Positions 9,120 through 21,236 of a stretch of DNA of 64,000 bases are shown one piece after another; the stretch's first letter is position 1, and each line of letters begins with the position of its first letter. The position numbers were made by a program, and so were the translations under genes. The stretch spans positions 6,503,001-6,567,000 of the forward strand of contig NC_065423.1 in NCBI RefSeq assembly GCF_024362695.1. The letters are read 5' to 3'. The notes under the pieces were generated by a model. It did not search any database, was not told the DNA's origin, and was given only the letters and a program-made list of their open reading frames with translations. This DNA is from Pectinophora gossypiella (lineage: Eukaryota; Arthropoda; Insecta; Lepidoptera; Gelechiidae).

Positions 9120-12100
9120 TCAAGTGACGCCGGCGGGCAGTTGTTGTCGGTTCTGTATGCTGAAGTAGTCGGTCACCTTGCTCTGCGCCGCCGACCCCTC
9201 CTTATGCACCAGCGGGCACGGGAAGAACTTCTGAAACGACACATTTACGTAACACAAACAGACAGACATGACTTCGACCGTGCTGCTTAACTGGATGGGC
9301 AGCGCCACAGAAAAAAGAACAAAAGAGAGCGCGAAGAACAAACTGTTAGGGTGGTATTAATAAACTAATCTCAGCTGAGACTGCCCTCAAGATCATGCTC
9401 AAGTCTCTGTTTTTATATGGGAACTGTCACGTTGACATGATCTTGAGGGCAGTCTCGAAGCTGAGATTAGTTTTTTAATACAACCCTTAGACACGATAAA
9501 AAAAGTTTTAAAGTTGTTTCGAATAGATAATTATGTTTTGATGATTCGATAAAAAGTATAAGAGGGATTTAATGCACCAATAATTTGGGATATGGTTCAC
9601 TGTATGGTGATCCGCCTATCACCCTATTAATGGCCCATCATGTGTGGAGTACACACAGTCTTTACTCAACCAGCGTCGTGGTTCACGGTGCGACCTGTGC
9701 TGAGTGAGGCCCTTTTATCTCAGGACGTCCACCATCACCTTATGATCATTCTAATGAACATCCTCCTGTGCTTTTTGTAATTATTTTGTGTTTTTTTTTT
9801 AAGTCATGTTATTGTCTTGTCTTTGTGTGTGGCGTCCTTTTATAATAAACAATTCCTATTCTATTTCTACTTTTACATGTCCGCGATGTCGGATGAACGT
9901 GTACGGTTACGAGCATTAATATGTATACACTTTGGTACCATGTCACATTAACTTTTTTGACAAATTGAACTGCAAGTCTCATTGAATGTCAAATATGTTA
10001 GTGCGGCAGAGTCCTACAGTGGGTACATTATATTCATGCCTGTACTGCGGGGCACTGTAGTTGTGGTTGACCCCAGAACAGATAGCGTGAAATTCTTTAC
10101 TGTTGCAGATATGGGATCAAAAAGAGTAATGATTATAAAAAAATGACAGTTAAGATACCTGTACAGCCTTGATGCCGCCGGAGATGTCCACAGTGGGCAC
10201 CACCTGCTTTGGGTTCAGGAACTTCACGAAGCGGATCATCTCCGAGAACGACGAGTGCTCGCTATACGGGATACCTGGCACGTAGTCATAATGTATGGTC
10301 ATTTTTGATCCCTTAATTTAACTTTTTATTTTTTACTAGTTTTTTTTTATCTTACAATTTACAATTACACCAAGTTTGACGCTTATAAGTATTATTAATT
10401 ATAATAGAGCAAATATAAGATGTTGTTTGCTTCTATGCTGTTCTAGGAGCAAATAAAAAACATAAAACACGTTCAGCTGCTTGTCTTCCCGGGCATGTCG
10501 TAAAAACCGACAGAGGGATTGCGTCCTCTAACATGATGGACTAATGTTATGGGCGATGGGCTGATCCCTTATCACCATGAGGTTCATCATATCCATCTTA
10601 GGACTTCGTATCAACAGTGGCTGCAAGTTGTCTTTGATTACTTGTGGCTCTGCCCACCCCATTTGGGATTACGGGCGTGAGTTTATGTATGTATGTTTTT
10701 TTTATTTTATGTAAATATGGACACCACTCTCATTTTTATATTCTTATATTTTTTATTATTTTATTTTATACTTTAGAATATACGCTACTATGACACTAAG
10801 TTTGACGCTAATAGGTATTATTGTTTTTCTACAAAATAAAAAAACGACATTGCAAAAATCTTTACATGTACTTTTTGAGATTTATGCAGTGTTACTACAA
10901 AACAAAGACTAAAAGATAAACTATGTTTAAAATATAATCCGTATACGAAAGAAGTCCCGAAGGCCGCGGCGCTACTGTCGCAGATTCTGCATAGAATTAT
11001 TATGACTTGTCAAGTTAGTTTCATTAAAATCCGCCGACTTCTATCGTGGCGCGAAATACTATTTCAAACCTATTTTATTTTTAGTTTGTGTTTAGTAGTA
11101 ACACTGTTATTATTTATCTTTCAAGTTTAGAGTAAACTCTATTTTCGTTCCAAATAATGTATTATGGTATGTGTTGTCGTTTTTTTTACAGAGCGAGGTC
11201 AAAAAGACGTTGAAAAACAAACGTAACGGGGCCCCCTTAATTTTTTCACTTTTAGATTTTTTGTTAGTTGATGTAATATCCGCTATAATAAAGCATATTC
11301 TGTGCAAACATCAACCCGGTATCAAGTATAGTTCAAAAGATACAGCCTTTTAAACGTTGAACTTGAGACTCTTTGACAGGCAAACGGACAGACGATAAAA
11401 CGGATTAGGGCTACCAATCGGAAGCCGACTAGTGTGAAGGAAGGTAGTGGCAACTCACCATGTATAGTGACCAGGTCTTTCTCGAGCGTGGAGTTCTTCC
11501 CGTTCTCCCAGCCGCTGGGCTTGAACGCCACCACCTCGCTGAACGCGCCCTGCAGGCTCTCCAGGTAGCTGCGTAGCTTCTATGGACAGCCATGAGCAAT
11601 ATAATGTACCCACTTTAGGACTCTGTCGCACTAACATATTTGACATTTAGTGAGACTTACAGTTTTGTCAAAAAAGTTAATGTGACATGGTACCAAAGTG
11701 TACACATATGTATCAGTGTATACATATTGTGTACATATTAATGCTCGTGACCGGACACACACATAGCACATTATACAGGGTATTAGTGACATTGTAACGA
11801 ATACTCAGGGGGATGATTCAGACCATGATTCTGAGTTAATATCAAGTGCAATTTTCCGTATAATAATAATTATTATTATTTATAGGTAGGTTAGCATGCA
11901 CGAAATATGAGTGAATACGATATGACAATATGCGACTGCTGTCAAATTAGGAATTTCCTTTGAACTGACAACTGTCAAACCCTGACGCGAGGGCGTGGCC
12001 CCTCAGCCCACCACGGACACTTCATAAAAAAGACTTTGTTTTACACAGACACTATACATTGATATTATCGTACACGCGCGTCTGTGTGTATGACATTTGA

Positions 12101-15100
12101 CGCCTATATACGATTGATGATGAGACTAAAATAAGACGAATTGGGGGAAGGTAAATGGTAAACCTCGGCCGCTGGTGGGGAGCGGAGACCTGCCGTTAAT
12201 AAGAAAAAACGCGAACCCCCCTAAATTTTAAACTTGAGATTTTTATTATTTATCTTTCTAGTTTAGAGTAAACTCCATTTCCGTTCCAAATAATGTATGT
12301 CGTATGTGTTGTCGATTTTTTAGAGCGAGGTCAAAAAGACGTTGAAAAAAAATTATATAAGTAGTATTATTCCTTATTGTAAGCCTTAAATCAAAGGAGA
12401 AGATATCTATGTACCTCGTGCGTCAGGTCCCGCATGGGCACCACGTGCAGCTGGCACGCGGCGGGCGAGGCGGTGCCGAAGCTGCGGCCCTCCACCGCCT
12501 GCAGCACCTTGTCCTTCTCCGGGCACGCCCACACCGAGCACCCCACGCGCCGCGCCATGCCCAGGAAGAACTTCTCTTTGCCTGCACATGATATGCACAA
12601 TATTATGCTACTTTATTACTACTATACCTTCTGCTAATCAAGATACCCCCTAGACGCGAGGTGCCTTAATTCGTACTGGTTGTAATAAGTACGCTATTTT
12701 CCAACTAGTCAAATGATTTTCTTCATTAAATAAGATATAAATATATATATACTTATATATAATAAATAAGATATATACTTGTACATCAGACTCATATCTT
12801 TGACCTAGATAAATAATAGATAAATTCGTAATTCTTCCGGTTCTTTTTTATTCTGTATACTATCTGGTTAAGGTATTAACATCGACTATGTAATGTTGTC
12901 TAAATTAAACACATTATTATTATAAAATTTACACGAAAATATCTAATTTCCGCCGGCAATTATTGTGTTACCTACTGAATAAAGATATTTTTAAATTTGA
13001 ATTTGATGCTACTCAATTGAACACGTCGACTCACCGATAGTATAGGTGCCGCAGACGATGAGCACGGAGGAGAACTTCTTGCCAGTCTTCTCGAGCGACA
13101 TCTTCTTCTGGCGCAGGTGGTACAGCGCCATCTCCAGGCTCTGGTCTTGCGTCGGGAAGTCGTAGCGAGGATTGCAGTACCTATAATCAAGAATAACGAA
13201 ATAAGTCTAAAAATTTTTCACGTTTTTTTATGACGTCACAGTGTGCTTTTTCATACAGATTCCATAGTAATTTCGTGTCTTGACGTTTAGTAAAAAGTAA
13301 CCGATTTGACTAGTTGGAAACTAGCCTATTGAGGCAGTCAGAGGTATATCCATCGCAAGATGAACTAAGTACCCACACCTCACCGAGTTTTGCGTGACCA
13401 ACGTGATATGTGGTGAGCCATGTCGCCATCTATAGGCTGCCTGTCCATTGAAGCGGAGCGAGCTTGCGGAGCGGTGAAACGGATAAATATTAACCAATAG
13501 GATTGCATAAAAACTCCGCTCAGCTGCAGTGGACAGAGATTGGTTAATCCTATTGGTTAATACTTATGCCTTTTACCGCTCCGCAAGCTCGCTCCGCTTA
13601 AATGGACAGGCAGCCATAATGCGCCAACTGTGTTAGATTGGTGAAATCCGGTATGGGGTTCGAACCGGCGCCCCCACTTTGAGAAGCAAGCTGACTCAAT
13701 TGCGTAACGTCTGCTTTCAATTGACCTACAGAGCATTACATACATAAGATCATGCCTTCCTCCTATTGGGGTAGGCAGACACCGCGGAATCCCATCTACT
13801 ACGATCCTGACACACCACTCTCGCTTCTTCCACTCCCATCAGACTTTATGCATTCTCGCCGGGTTAGTGCTTATCTGGTGAGCATTGTATTTGATGGACA
13901 CAGATGAAACAGTATAATATTGGTGCTAATTCCTGCAGACGCCATCTAATTTTATTTTAAGTTATACCTGTCATTTTCTTATCCGCTGAAAAAGAAAGGG
14001 ACGGGCAATCGACAGGGATAACATTTATGGAACACATATGTCAATTTTAAGCAGAAATCTAAAACAACCGTCTAAAATTTTACACCGACCAATAACCCGA
14101 CATACTCAAGCAGACAGCACGTCAAACGGATTGCATACCAACGAGATGCCTATTTTATTCGCCCGGATTATTCATTCGTTTTAAAATTAACTTGTTGACA
14201 ATCTTCTTATCAACCCTGGTGTCAGGGTTATTATTGAGCTGCCAAAGGCCCTGACATAGCCCACGTAACGATTACTCACTTACATCAGTAAATAGTAACC
14301 GGGACCAACGGCTTAACGTGCCTTCCGAAGCACGGACTTGTTGACAATCATCCGTCCCTTTCCTTTTCGGCGGATAAGAAAATGACGGATGTAACTTAAA
14401 ATAAAATTACGAGGTGTCTGCAGGAATCGAGGCCAATGTCAACTAACGTCGAGTCCAGGTAGATGGTGTGTATGTCCTTGTTCCAGAAGACGGGGTATGA
14501 CTCCATGTTGGGCGAAGCGCGGAAGTCGCCCGTGTGTAGCAGCGTCTTGCCCGACGGTAGTGTGAACACTAGCATCATTGCGCCGGGGCAACTACAACAG
14601 ACATGTCCAAATGTAGATTCACGCCCGCAATCCCTAACAGCGTGGCCAGACACAAGTTATCACAAGACAACTTGCAGTCACTCTTCATACGAAGACAGAT
14701 ATGACGAACCGTGTATGATGAAAGGTATCATCATGTTAAACCGTGTCGGTTTTTACGACATGCCAAGGATGATAAGCAGCACGCGTTTTATCTTTTTTAT
14801 TGATATAACAGTAGTCCAGCATAAAGGCAGATTAAATGTAGATGAAACAATGTAAATAGCCTCTATAAGTTCATCTCACTAAACATGCGTCTATCTTTGG
14901 GCTAAATAGTAGTCAATCCATTTTGCAGCGTTTTATAGACAACTAAAAATAGCATTACAGTAAAGAAAAATAAATACCGTGGCAGTCTACTTAGCAAGAC
15001 TTTTTGTCCAGTGTAAATAATGAACGCCGTATAGAGTAGGAACCCAATGTTAACTTACTGATTAGCATCCACAGCCGTAACTTCGATCCCGTCAATTGTG

Positions 15101-18100
15101 ATGGTCTCATCAAAACCCATTATGTGTAAACATTTCGGATTCACTCCTAACCGTGATATGCAGAGGTCGGCTGGAAATAAACTTAGTTTTACTATCACGA
15201 CCGAGCCAGTAATTAAATGAGCCGTGGTAGCCCAGTTGGTAGACCGCTTTCCTCTCATTATGAGGTCCCAAGTTCGGATCCCAGCACAGGCCTAAACCAA
15301 TGTATGTCGAATTTGTTTTCATGTTTGGATCATAAATGATTATCATCAGGAAAACATCGTGAGGAAACCCATATTCCCGACAAATGCATTTTCTGGGCTG
15401 GTTTTCCCTTCGCGGGTTGGAAGGTCAGCCAAGCAGTCGCTTCTGTAAAAAACTGGTGGTAAGCGGACCCTGTGAAAACGGGACAATGCTAGGGAGATGA
15501 TCGAGCCGGTAACTGACATCAGTGATACTACCTTTTCTTGCGTCTCCGCTTGGCACCCTGCGTTTGCCTGTTCGTATTTGAGTTCTGACAGTGCTTATGT
15601 CATCAGTATAAATAAAGTCCAAATTGACTCACACGATTTATTTAATCAATATAGCCTAGAAAAATTCACATTCCACTGCTGAGCAAAGCCCTCCCCGCTT
15701 GATATTTCCATTGTTCGCGGGCTGAAGTAGCAGACTCCGAAAGAGGTGGTCTAACGATCCTGACTGACGCTCACCAGAAGCACAGCTCGACTGGTCGGAG
15801 TACGCACAAGACCGGAGATATAAAACTTACAAAGCCTCACCAGTAATCTTAGTGCAGAACAAGACTTTGTTGAAGGTTTTCTTGAGCCCCGAGTAATGGT
15901 CGGAGTGGAAGTGCGTCAGGAAGTAATGCTTCACGTTCGGAACATCCCCATACGAGAACGCGTCTACCGCGAAATGTGTGCCTGAAACATCACAGTTTAC
16001 TATGTTGCATTTTGCGACTGATTTAGGTCGAAATTGGCACATGCAAAGATTCCAAGCTCGAAACAACTCAACAGAAAATAGTCGCTTTATTTGAAGCAGA
16101 ATTAGAATAATCAACGTAGGTACCTGCCACAATCTTATAGTGAGGTATATTTTTAGGGTAAATGGAAGCCTTATTAGATGTCGACTTGGTCGGCAAAGTA
16201 AAGGGCGTCGAGTCTAAGTTCTTCCTGGGCGAGGGCGCGGAGTTGGCGCTGTCGTGTCGCAGCTTGGGCGTGCCGCGTGCGTCCGACGTGCTGTTCTTGA
16301 CGTGCTCATTGCGCGGCGCCACGCGCGTGCGCGGCGACAGCGTGCTCTCGCGCCGGGACTTGCTAGCCGAGCGCCCGCGGTCGCACTTCACAGCGTCCGC
16401 CACGCCCAGATTCTTGCTCATTTCCTCATCATCACCACGAGCTACAGCCTCATTTTTCACACTTTCCACAGTCCCCTTCAAAACTTCAGTGTTTGTACCA
16501 AAATAACAATCGATACGTTTCTGTTTCAAATTATCCCCACGCACAGTTTTTCCATCCCTAACAGACTCTCGTTTCCGTTTGCCTTTATTTTTGAATTTAC
16601 TGCTATCTGAAATTTGCCGTTTCACTAATTTGTAATTTGGTGGTTGAACAATGACATGAGACAGTCTCTCGATGGCATCAGTGTTTAAAATTAGAACTTT
16701 TGAGTTTTCTGTCACAGTTTCTTCAGTTGATTTTTTCTTTTTTATTTCTAAGCTGACAGCTACGGCCGACTTCTTTGGTGTATTCTGTCCGAGGGTTTGA
16801 GTCACCTCATTTTGGTCGTTCTCGGTAGATATATCTGAGCATTCTATCACATCACAATCAACATCCATGCCGCAATCCTTACGAGTTACAACTATATTCT
16901 TAATATTACTGGTGTTTGTACTGACATGCAATGCTTTACAATTCGTGACACCAAAGGACACTGATATCACTGGTTTTTCTGTTAATTCATATTCAATTGT
17001 ACTTGTACTGTTGTCTAAAACATTGATTTCATTCAGCTCAGTGGCTGAAGATAGAGCCACGAGAGATTCATTGTTGTTTCTATCTTGAACATCTTTTTTT
17101 TGTACTTCTAATTCTTCAAAACTAACTGGACATGATTCAATGTTTTGTTTATCTGTAATAAGGTCTTCCACAGCAGATAAACCTATGCTACTTTCTATAA
17201 TATTATTTTTATTTTGTACATTATTTTGATTTGGTAATTCATGGCCGCGAAATTCTTTTTCCAGTGGACATACCTAAAATAATTGTTAGGAGCAGGTAAG
17301 TTAGATTTTGAAAGATATGATTCCTTTCCCTACTCCACAAATAAAGATAAAAATACAAAGTAATATATGAGGTACCTACTAGGTACGTATATTTAGAGGC
17401 CTTAATAATAAAATTCCCAAAAATATATGAGTTTTCTGAACATGCTGAACAGTCCCTGGTGCATGGGTTATGCATAGCACGCGACGAGATATATCACGGG
17501 CTTCGACCAATAGCCAGACGACATTTATCTACGTAGGTATTAGGGGTAGGTAGGTAGGCATTCGCTGTCTCTAAAGTCGTATTTACGGAGAATTAGGACC
17601 TCGTGCATAGCGTGAGCGCGTAGGCAGCGCGGCCCATTCTAAATTCAAACATATGTCGATGTATGAAAGCGTCTACGGAGAAGCGATTTTACACGCGTTT
17701 GCTAAATTCAATGTCACACATGACAGAACACGCGAGTTGCGGCGCACCCCGGATTCTCCATACAAAAATCTCATTGTTACCGTGTGCCGCCTTACCGCTT
17801 AAGTGCGAGCGAGACAAATACATCGCGCACGCTCCACCTTACGCTTTAGCGGATTACGGCCGTTTAGACTAAAGTAAGACTCAGAAGGCGTGAGGTAAAT
17901 CTAGTTCGGCGCCCGATACGAAGTGGTGTGGGGCTGAGGGTTCCGATCTACCATCGTGCTAGTCTATAAGTACGTAGTATTATTCTTTATTCTATGGTTG
18001 CGGTTAGCGAGTTTCATTGTACAGCTCAATGCGCTCAATATAATTATACAAGCGTCCAAACCCTTTAAAGTTACGATGGACAGATTGTGTAGGCTTAGTA

Positions 18101-19377
18101 ATAGAGTCCGGTTACGTTAGGTACAGCCACCTAACCACCTAACGCAGGACGCTTTGCCGCGACACATCACGCCATGTCGCCGTAAACACGGCCCATTAGT
18201 TGCAGCCCGTGGGAAGAGGCGTGATATCATGAGCGATAGCATAACCCATACAGAATCCCGAAAGAACTATTGCTGGTCATAAAGATTTCTAAAGAGAACA
18301 AATAATCAAAGCAAGATCTTTGAATGGAATAAGTAAAACGTAAAATATGAGACATTAGTATTGTTGAGGTGTAAAATAAAAAAAGGTCTTACAGGATGGA
18401 GCTGCAGAGTGGTAGGCAAGTCAAGGTTACCACCTTGGTTACTCTTGTCTTTATCTACATTTTTGGCATTTGGTGTTTCTCTTGGTAAATTATTGATATT
18501 ATGTGCATTCTCTTTGTTAGCTAAGTGTGGCTGAAAAAAAAAACGGGTCTTAGGTGCATATCTCCATGATACTATAAATACTGTGTAAACTTCGATAGCG
18601 TGTTTCAGGACTGCATTATTGAATGGTGGCGCCATCTGTTGCATGTGGGCGGAACTAGCTGGTCAATCAGTTGGGCCCGCCACATCCTTATGGCTGTAAA
18701 TTAATTCTATAATTTCCTACAAGGCCACAGGAGGCCTAATTATTCTACAGCAATTTTTTCAGACAGACAATAGTTACAAGGTGAAACTCATACTCACTTT
18801 ATGAAGACTTTTCTTTATATTAGGAACTCCATTCTTCCTCTTCAGTGATAATGAGCACCGGCTTACAATTGAGTTCTGCAAAAATATAAACAAACAGAAA
18901 TATATACTAGAATATGGTGTGAAGCACAACATATTAAAAAGTAAGATATAGAGATATTCTTAAATAATAAAACCCATTTATTTTTAAATTAATGGGTGCT
19001 GTCACCTAGAAATCATGCCTAGATGCAATGCAAAACAGGTTTGTGATTCAGTGTTTATTAGTGGGATGTACATATATAAACTCATGCCTATTTCCCACCG
19101 GGGTAAGCAGACTATGGAATTCCAGTTGCTCCGATCCTAACACACAGTTGATGTAGATTCTTTGTCTTTATCTTATCTTCTAAAGACCGCCGGTTACTTA
19201 TGCTTATAGTTATGTTACGTTTAGTACATAGGAATAAATACAAAAGTATTTTGTTACCTACTTTAATGTGAGTAAACAAACACTTACTTGGGTTAACGAC
19301 AGGTCTCCATGCTGTTTTTTGATTCCTCTTGGATTTAGAATAGACGGCAAGTAATCGTTAATATCATCATTAATCAT
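9120..19377 (-). CDS. DCLRE1A: DNA cross-link repair 1A (SNM1A/DCLRE1A) nuclease, complete, 12 exons, 837 aa
   Basis: Metallo-beta-lactamase/beta-CASP 5' exonuclease of interstrand crosslink repair; nuclear. Exons in coding order: 19377-19288, 18875-18798, 18530-18393, 17273-16124, 15981-15841, 15170-15059, 14591-14448, 13180-13035, 12581-12415, 11579-11459, 10274-10159, 9230-9120 (TGA). They total 2514 nt and every phase agrees. Start: MINDDINDYLPS; the upstream out-of-frame ATG meets a stop at once. Residues 1-485 are a disordered, lysine/serine-rich tail with a basic stretch (KNKGKRKRE) and a PCNA-box motif QKRIDCYF at 353-360. Catalytic core: VDAFSYG (about 491-497), HFHSDH (509-514), DANHCPGA (H570), HTGDFR (D592), VCGTYTIGKEK and IPYSEHSS (H769). 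The C-terminus carries a second PIP-like motif, QSKVTDYF (817-824). No UBZ4 finger is seen. Exon 9 uses a weak GTACAT donor. Confidence 0.95.
9346..9489. mobile_element. Hairpin MITE family 6
   Basis: GGTGGTATTAATAAACTAAT, CTGCCCTCAAGATCATG and their complements. Copies at 28930-29032 (left end lost) and 43486-43668. Located in SNM1A intron 11. Confidence 0.8.
9895..10045 (+). mobile_element. MITE family 7 copy
   Basis: ACGAGCATTAATATGTATAC, TACCATGTCACATTAAC, AAATATGTTAGTGCGGC and GGTACATTATATT. Copies at 11584-11755 (inverted) and 53085-53235. Confidence 0.75.
10480..10705 (-). mobile_element. SINE-like repeat
   Basis: Contains TCGTAAAAACCGACAGAGG and ACAGTGGCTGCAAGTTGTC, ending CATTTGGGATTACGGGCGTG. 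Parts recur at 14615-14780 and 54200-54285 in the other orientation. In SNM1A intron 10. Confidence 0.6.
11107..11218 (+). repeat. Direct repeat, copy 1 (copy 2 at 12246-12352)
   Basis: Shared words include AGTTTAGAGTAAACTC, CGTTCCAAATAATGTAT and GAGCGAGGTCAAAAAGACGT. The two copies lie in the introns on either side of SNM1A exon 10. Confidence 0.8.
11584..11755 (-). mobile_element. MITE family 7 copy at a SNM1A splice acceptor
   Basis: Inverted relative to 9895-10045. Read in gene orientation, it ends GTACATTATATTGCTCATG followed by GCTGTCCATAG at the start of exon 10. Confidence 0.75.
12246..12352 (+). repeat. Direct repeat, copy 2
   Basis: See 11107-11218. Lies in SNM1A intron 9, on the far side of exon 10. 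Confidence 0.8.
13205..13330 (-). mobile_element. MITE family 1 fragment
   Basis: Contains TATGACGTCACAG, TTGACGTTTAGTAAAAAGTA and TTTGACTAGTTG, the complement of the family 1 end. Confidence 0.65.
13345..13740 (-). mobile_element. SINE family C, split by a foldback element
   Basis: Left part AGATGAACTAAGTACCCACA; right part with complement B box GGGTTCGAACCGGCGCC. The two halves join around 13435/13615. Confidence 0.7.
13435..13615. mobile_element. Foldback element inside SINE C
   Basis: Ends GGCTGCCTGTCCATT ... AATGGACAGGCAGCC, with inner GCGGAGCGAGCTTGCGGAG and its complement. Flanking ATA on both sides is a possible 3-bp target duplication. Confidence 0.75.
13745..13905. repeat. Dispersed repeat (GGGGTAGGCAGAC type)
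   Basis: ATTGGGGTAGGCAGACACC and TACGATCCTGACACACCA recur, diverged, at 19080-19150, 37412-37470 and 49255-49320. Confidence 0.5.
13920..14435. mobile_element. MITE family 2, interrupted by a SINE
   Basis: Termini as at 7753-8057. A family A SINE 3' half (14208-14335, minus) sits inside. It abuts SNM1A exon 7. Confidence 0.75.
14208..14335 (-). mobile_element. SINE family A, 3' half
   Basis: CATCAACCCTGGTGTCAGG-like start and TTAACGTGCCTTCCGAAGCA end; 5' half missing. Confidence 0.7.
15220..15505 (+). mobile_element. tRNA-derived SINE, family B
   Basis: Head GCCGTGGTAGCCCAGTTGGT with B box AGTTCGGATCCCAGCACAG, body TTTTCCCTTCGCGGGTTGG and tail GGGAGATGATC. In SNM1A intron 5. Confidence 0.8.
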
Positions 19378-21236
19378 TTTCCATTGTTATTCCAATAAAA
19401 TATTTACGAAAGTAGAAAATAATAACGTCCTCTCTCGCCCACCAAAACAAGTCCTATTTACTAAATTAAAATGAGATATAAGAGTTGAGGATGCATAAAA
19501 AGGCTTGATACGTCCAACCATCGTCCAACTCTTTTTCTCTAGTAGTTGTGTTAGCTATTATTGTGTATAAAATTTTAAACTGACATTTCAAAGGTGACAT
19601 TTTTTTTTTTTTGTTTTTGTTTTCCCCGAAGGGTAAGGCAAAGGGAACTATGCCCATACAGCCATGTCTGACGTATTTTTTTTCTTGATGATTAATGAAA
19701 TGATGAAAGGTGATGATGATGAAACCTAAGCCCCCACCCTCGGAGTAGACTCCTACTCCGAACCCCAAACGAATTAACTCAAAAGTCCGCATAAACTTTT
19801 GAGTTATGAAGCGGCTTCCTGACACGAAGCGAAAATAGGCAGATACACTTTGTTTATTGAATACTCCAATATAATAACACTCGCGAATGTCTTCCGACTA
19901 ACTTAATGCGATCATTAACCACAAAACACCACTTCGTATTAATTATTTAGATTATTCAATGAAGAAAGCAACTGTCCCGTTCCCGTTTCCCGCCAAAAAG
20001 CCTCAAAGGTGACATTTCGTGACATTTGTATCCATAGACATTTTATTATTTTTTAGCTACGGGCTACACGGCTACGGGTAAATGAAGTTTCATCCTATTT
20101 TGTTTACATTAAATTTTTTACACTGTTCTTTAGATAAAGATTTTTTGAAAACGATTTTGTATTATCTATCTAAGACCAGTGATCTATGTTTTACATTCCT
20201 CATTATTTATTTTATCCAATACTTTTTTATCAAATTGTCTTTGGTAAAGCACACGTCAGTACAACTAGTATTGTTGCTATTGTAAAATTTATATCAAATC
20301 TTGGGGAATCTTCCTGTATTGCAAACTAAATTATATTAATATTGGGAAGAGAGACAGGTTAACATTACCACATTTTTGATAAAATATAATAAAACAAGAA
20401 ACAAAAATTTGTTGGAAATAACTGGTTAAGAAAAATGTAGCTATTCATAGTTTTTTTTTTCTTTTTGAGTATATTTAAAATTCTGGTAAATTAATAATTA
20501 ATTTATGGCAAGGAAAAATTAGTTCAACTTTCATTTTTGTGGGAGAGTGTATTGTGCGAAAAAAATATATTTTTCTAATTGATACAAAGAAAATTATACT
20601 AAATCTAGTCCAGTTTGGATCTTTACGTGTTTATCTGCCTAATTTTGATGTAAGTAGTTTTATAATATCACATTCTAGTTGTTATGTTAGGTTAGAATTG
20701 CATATTATTTCTGCTGTCTCCCCAATAATTTTCCGATATTTAGCTTGTTTCATAGGGGCTGAAAGTCGCTTTTTTGTTTTGGATATGCTAAAAATGTGTT
20801 CTATGTTTCCACACATAATATTCCGAAATACAAACGTTACACATGAATGAACGAAATAATCGATATTTTCTCTCGAGAAAATAATTTACGCGATTTTCAT
20901 ACGCAATTTATTTTAGTTTTTATTTCCGTGTTAAAATTTATGTAATAAACCAGTGTGCATATTTTTATTTGATGTCTTGAAGGTGAATTTTTATTCTATT
21001 TTTGTTTTTTTTTTTGGTACTATAATTAATATCTCTCCTATATAACATATATTTTAGTGATATTCATCGTATTTATAGTTAACGTATTATAATTAACTAT
21101 GTGTATTTATTACATCAATGGTTTTCAACAATTCTACAAGGTGAAGAAACAGCTCATAGGGGAAAATTTATGATAAGGAAAAGGGGAATCTGAGGAACAC
21201 AACAGATTGAATCATACCGGCGACAAATAATAAGCA
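19378..21236. other. Divergent intergenic region between SNM1A and VMP1
   Basis: Must contain both promoters. Apart from the repeat at 19597-19995 it is AT-rich; I could not identify a core promoter element with confidence. Confidence 0.5.
19597..19995. repeat. Dispersed repeat shared with 33128-33480
   Basis: GAAGGGTAAGGCAAAGGGAA, then CCTCGGAGTAGACTCCTACT, then CACAAAACACCACTTCGTAT; the copy at 33128-33480 is inverted, with another end fragment at 32980-33025. The nature is unknown, probably non-autonomous. Lies between SNM1A and VMP1. Confidence 0.7.

Noticed and set aside
16162..16506. Plus-strand gene of 114 codons
   Set aside because: It is the antisense shadow of SNM1A exon 4, which has consistent coding, splicing and motifs on the minus strand.
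16124..18875. UBZ4 zinc finger in the SNM1A N-terminus
   Set aside because: A CPLE start occurs at residue 104, but the second cysteine and the His...Cys pair at proper spacing are absent.
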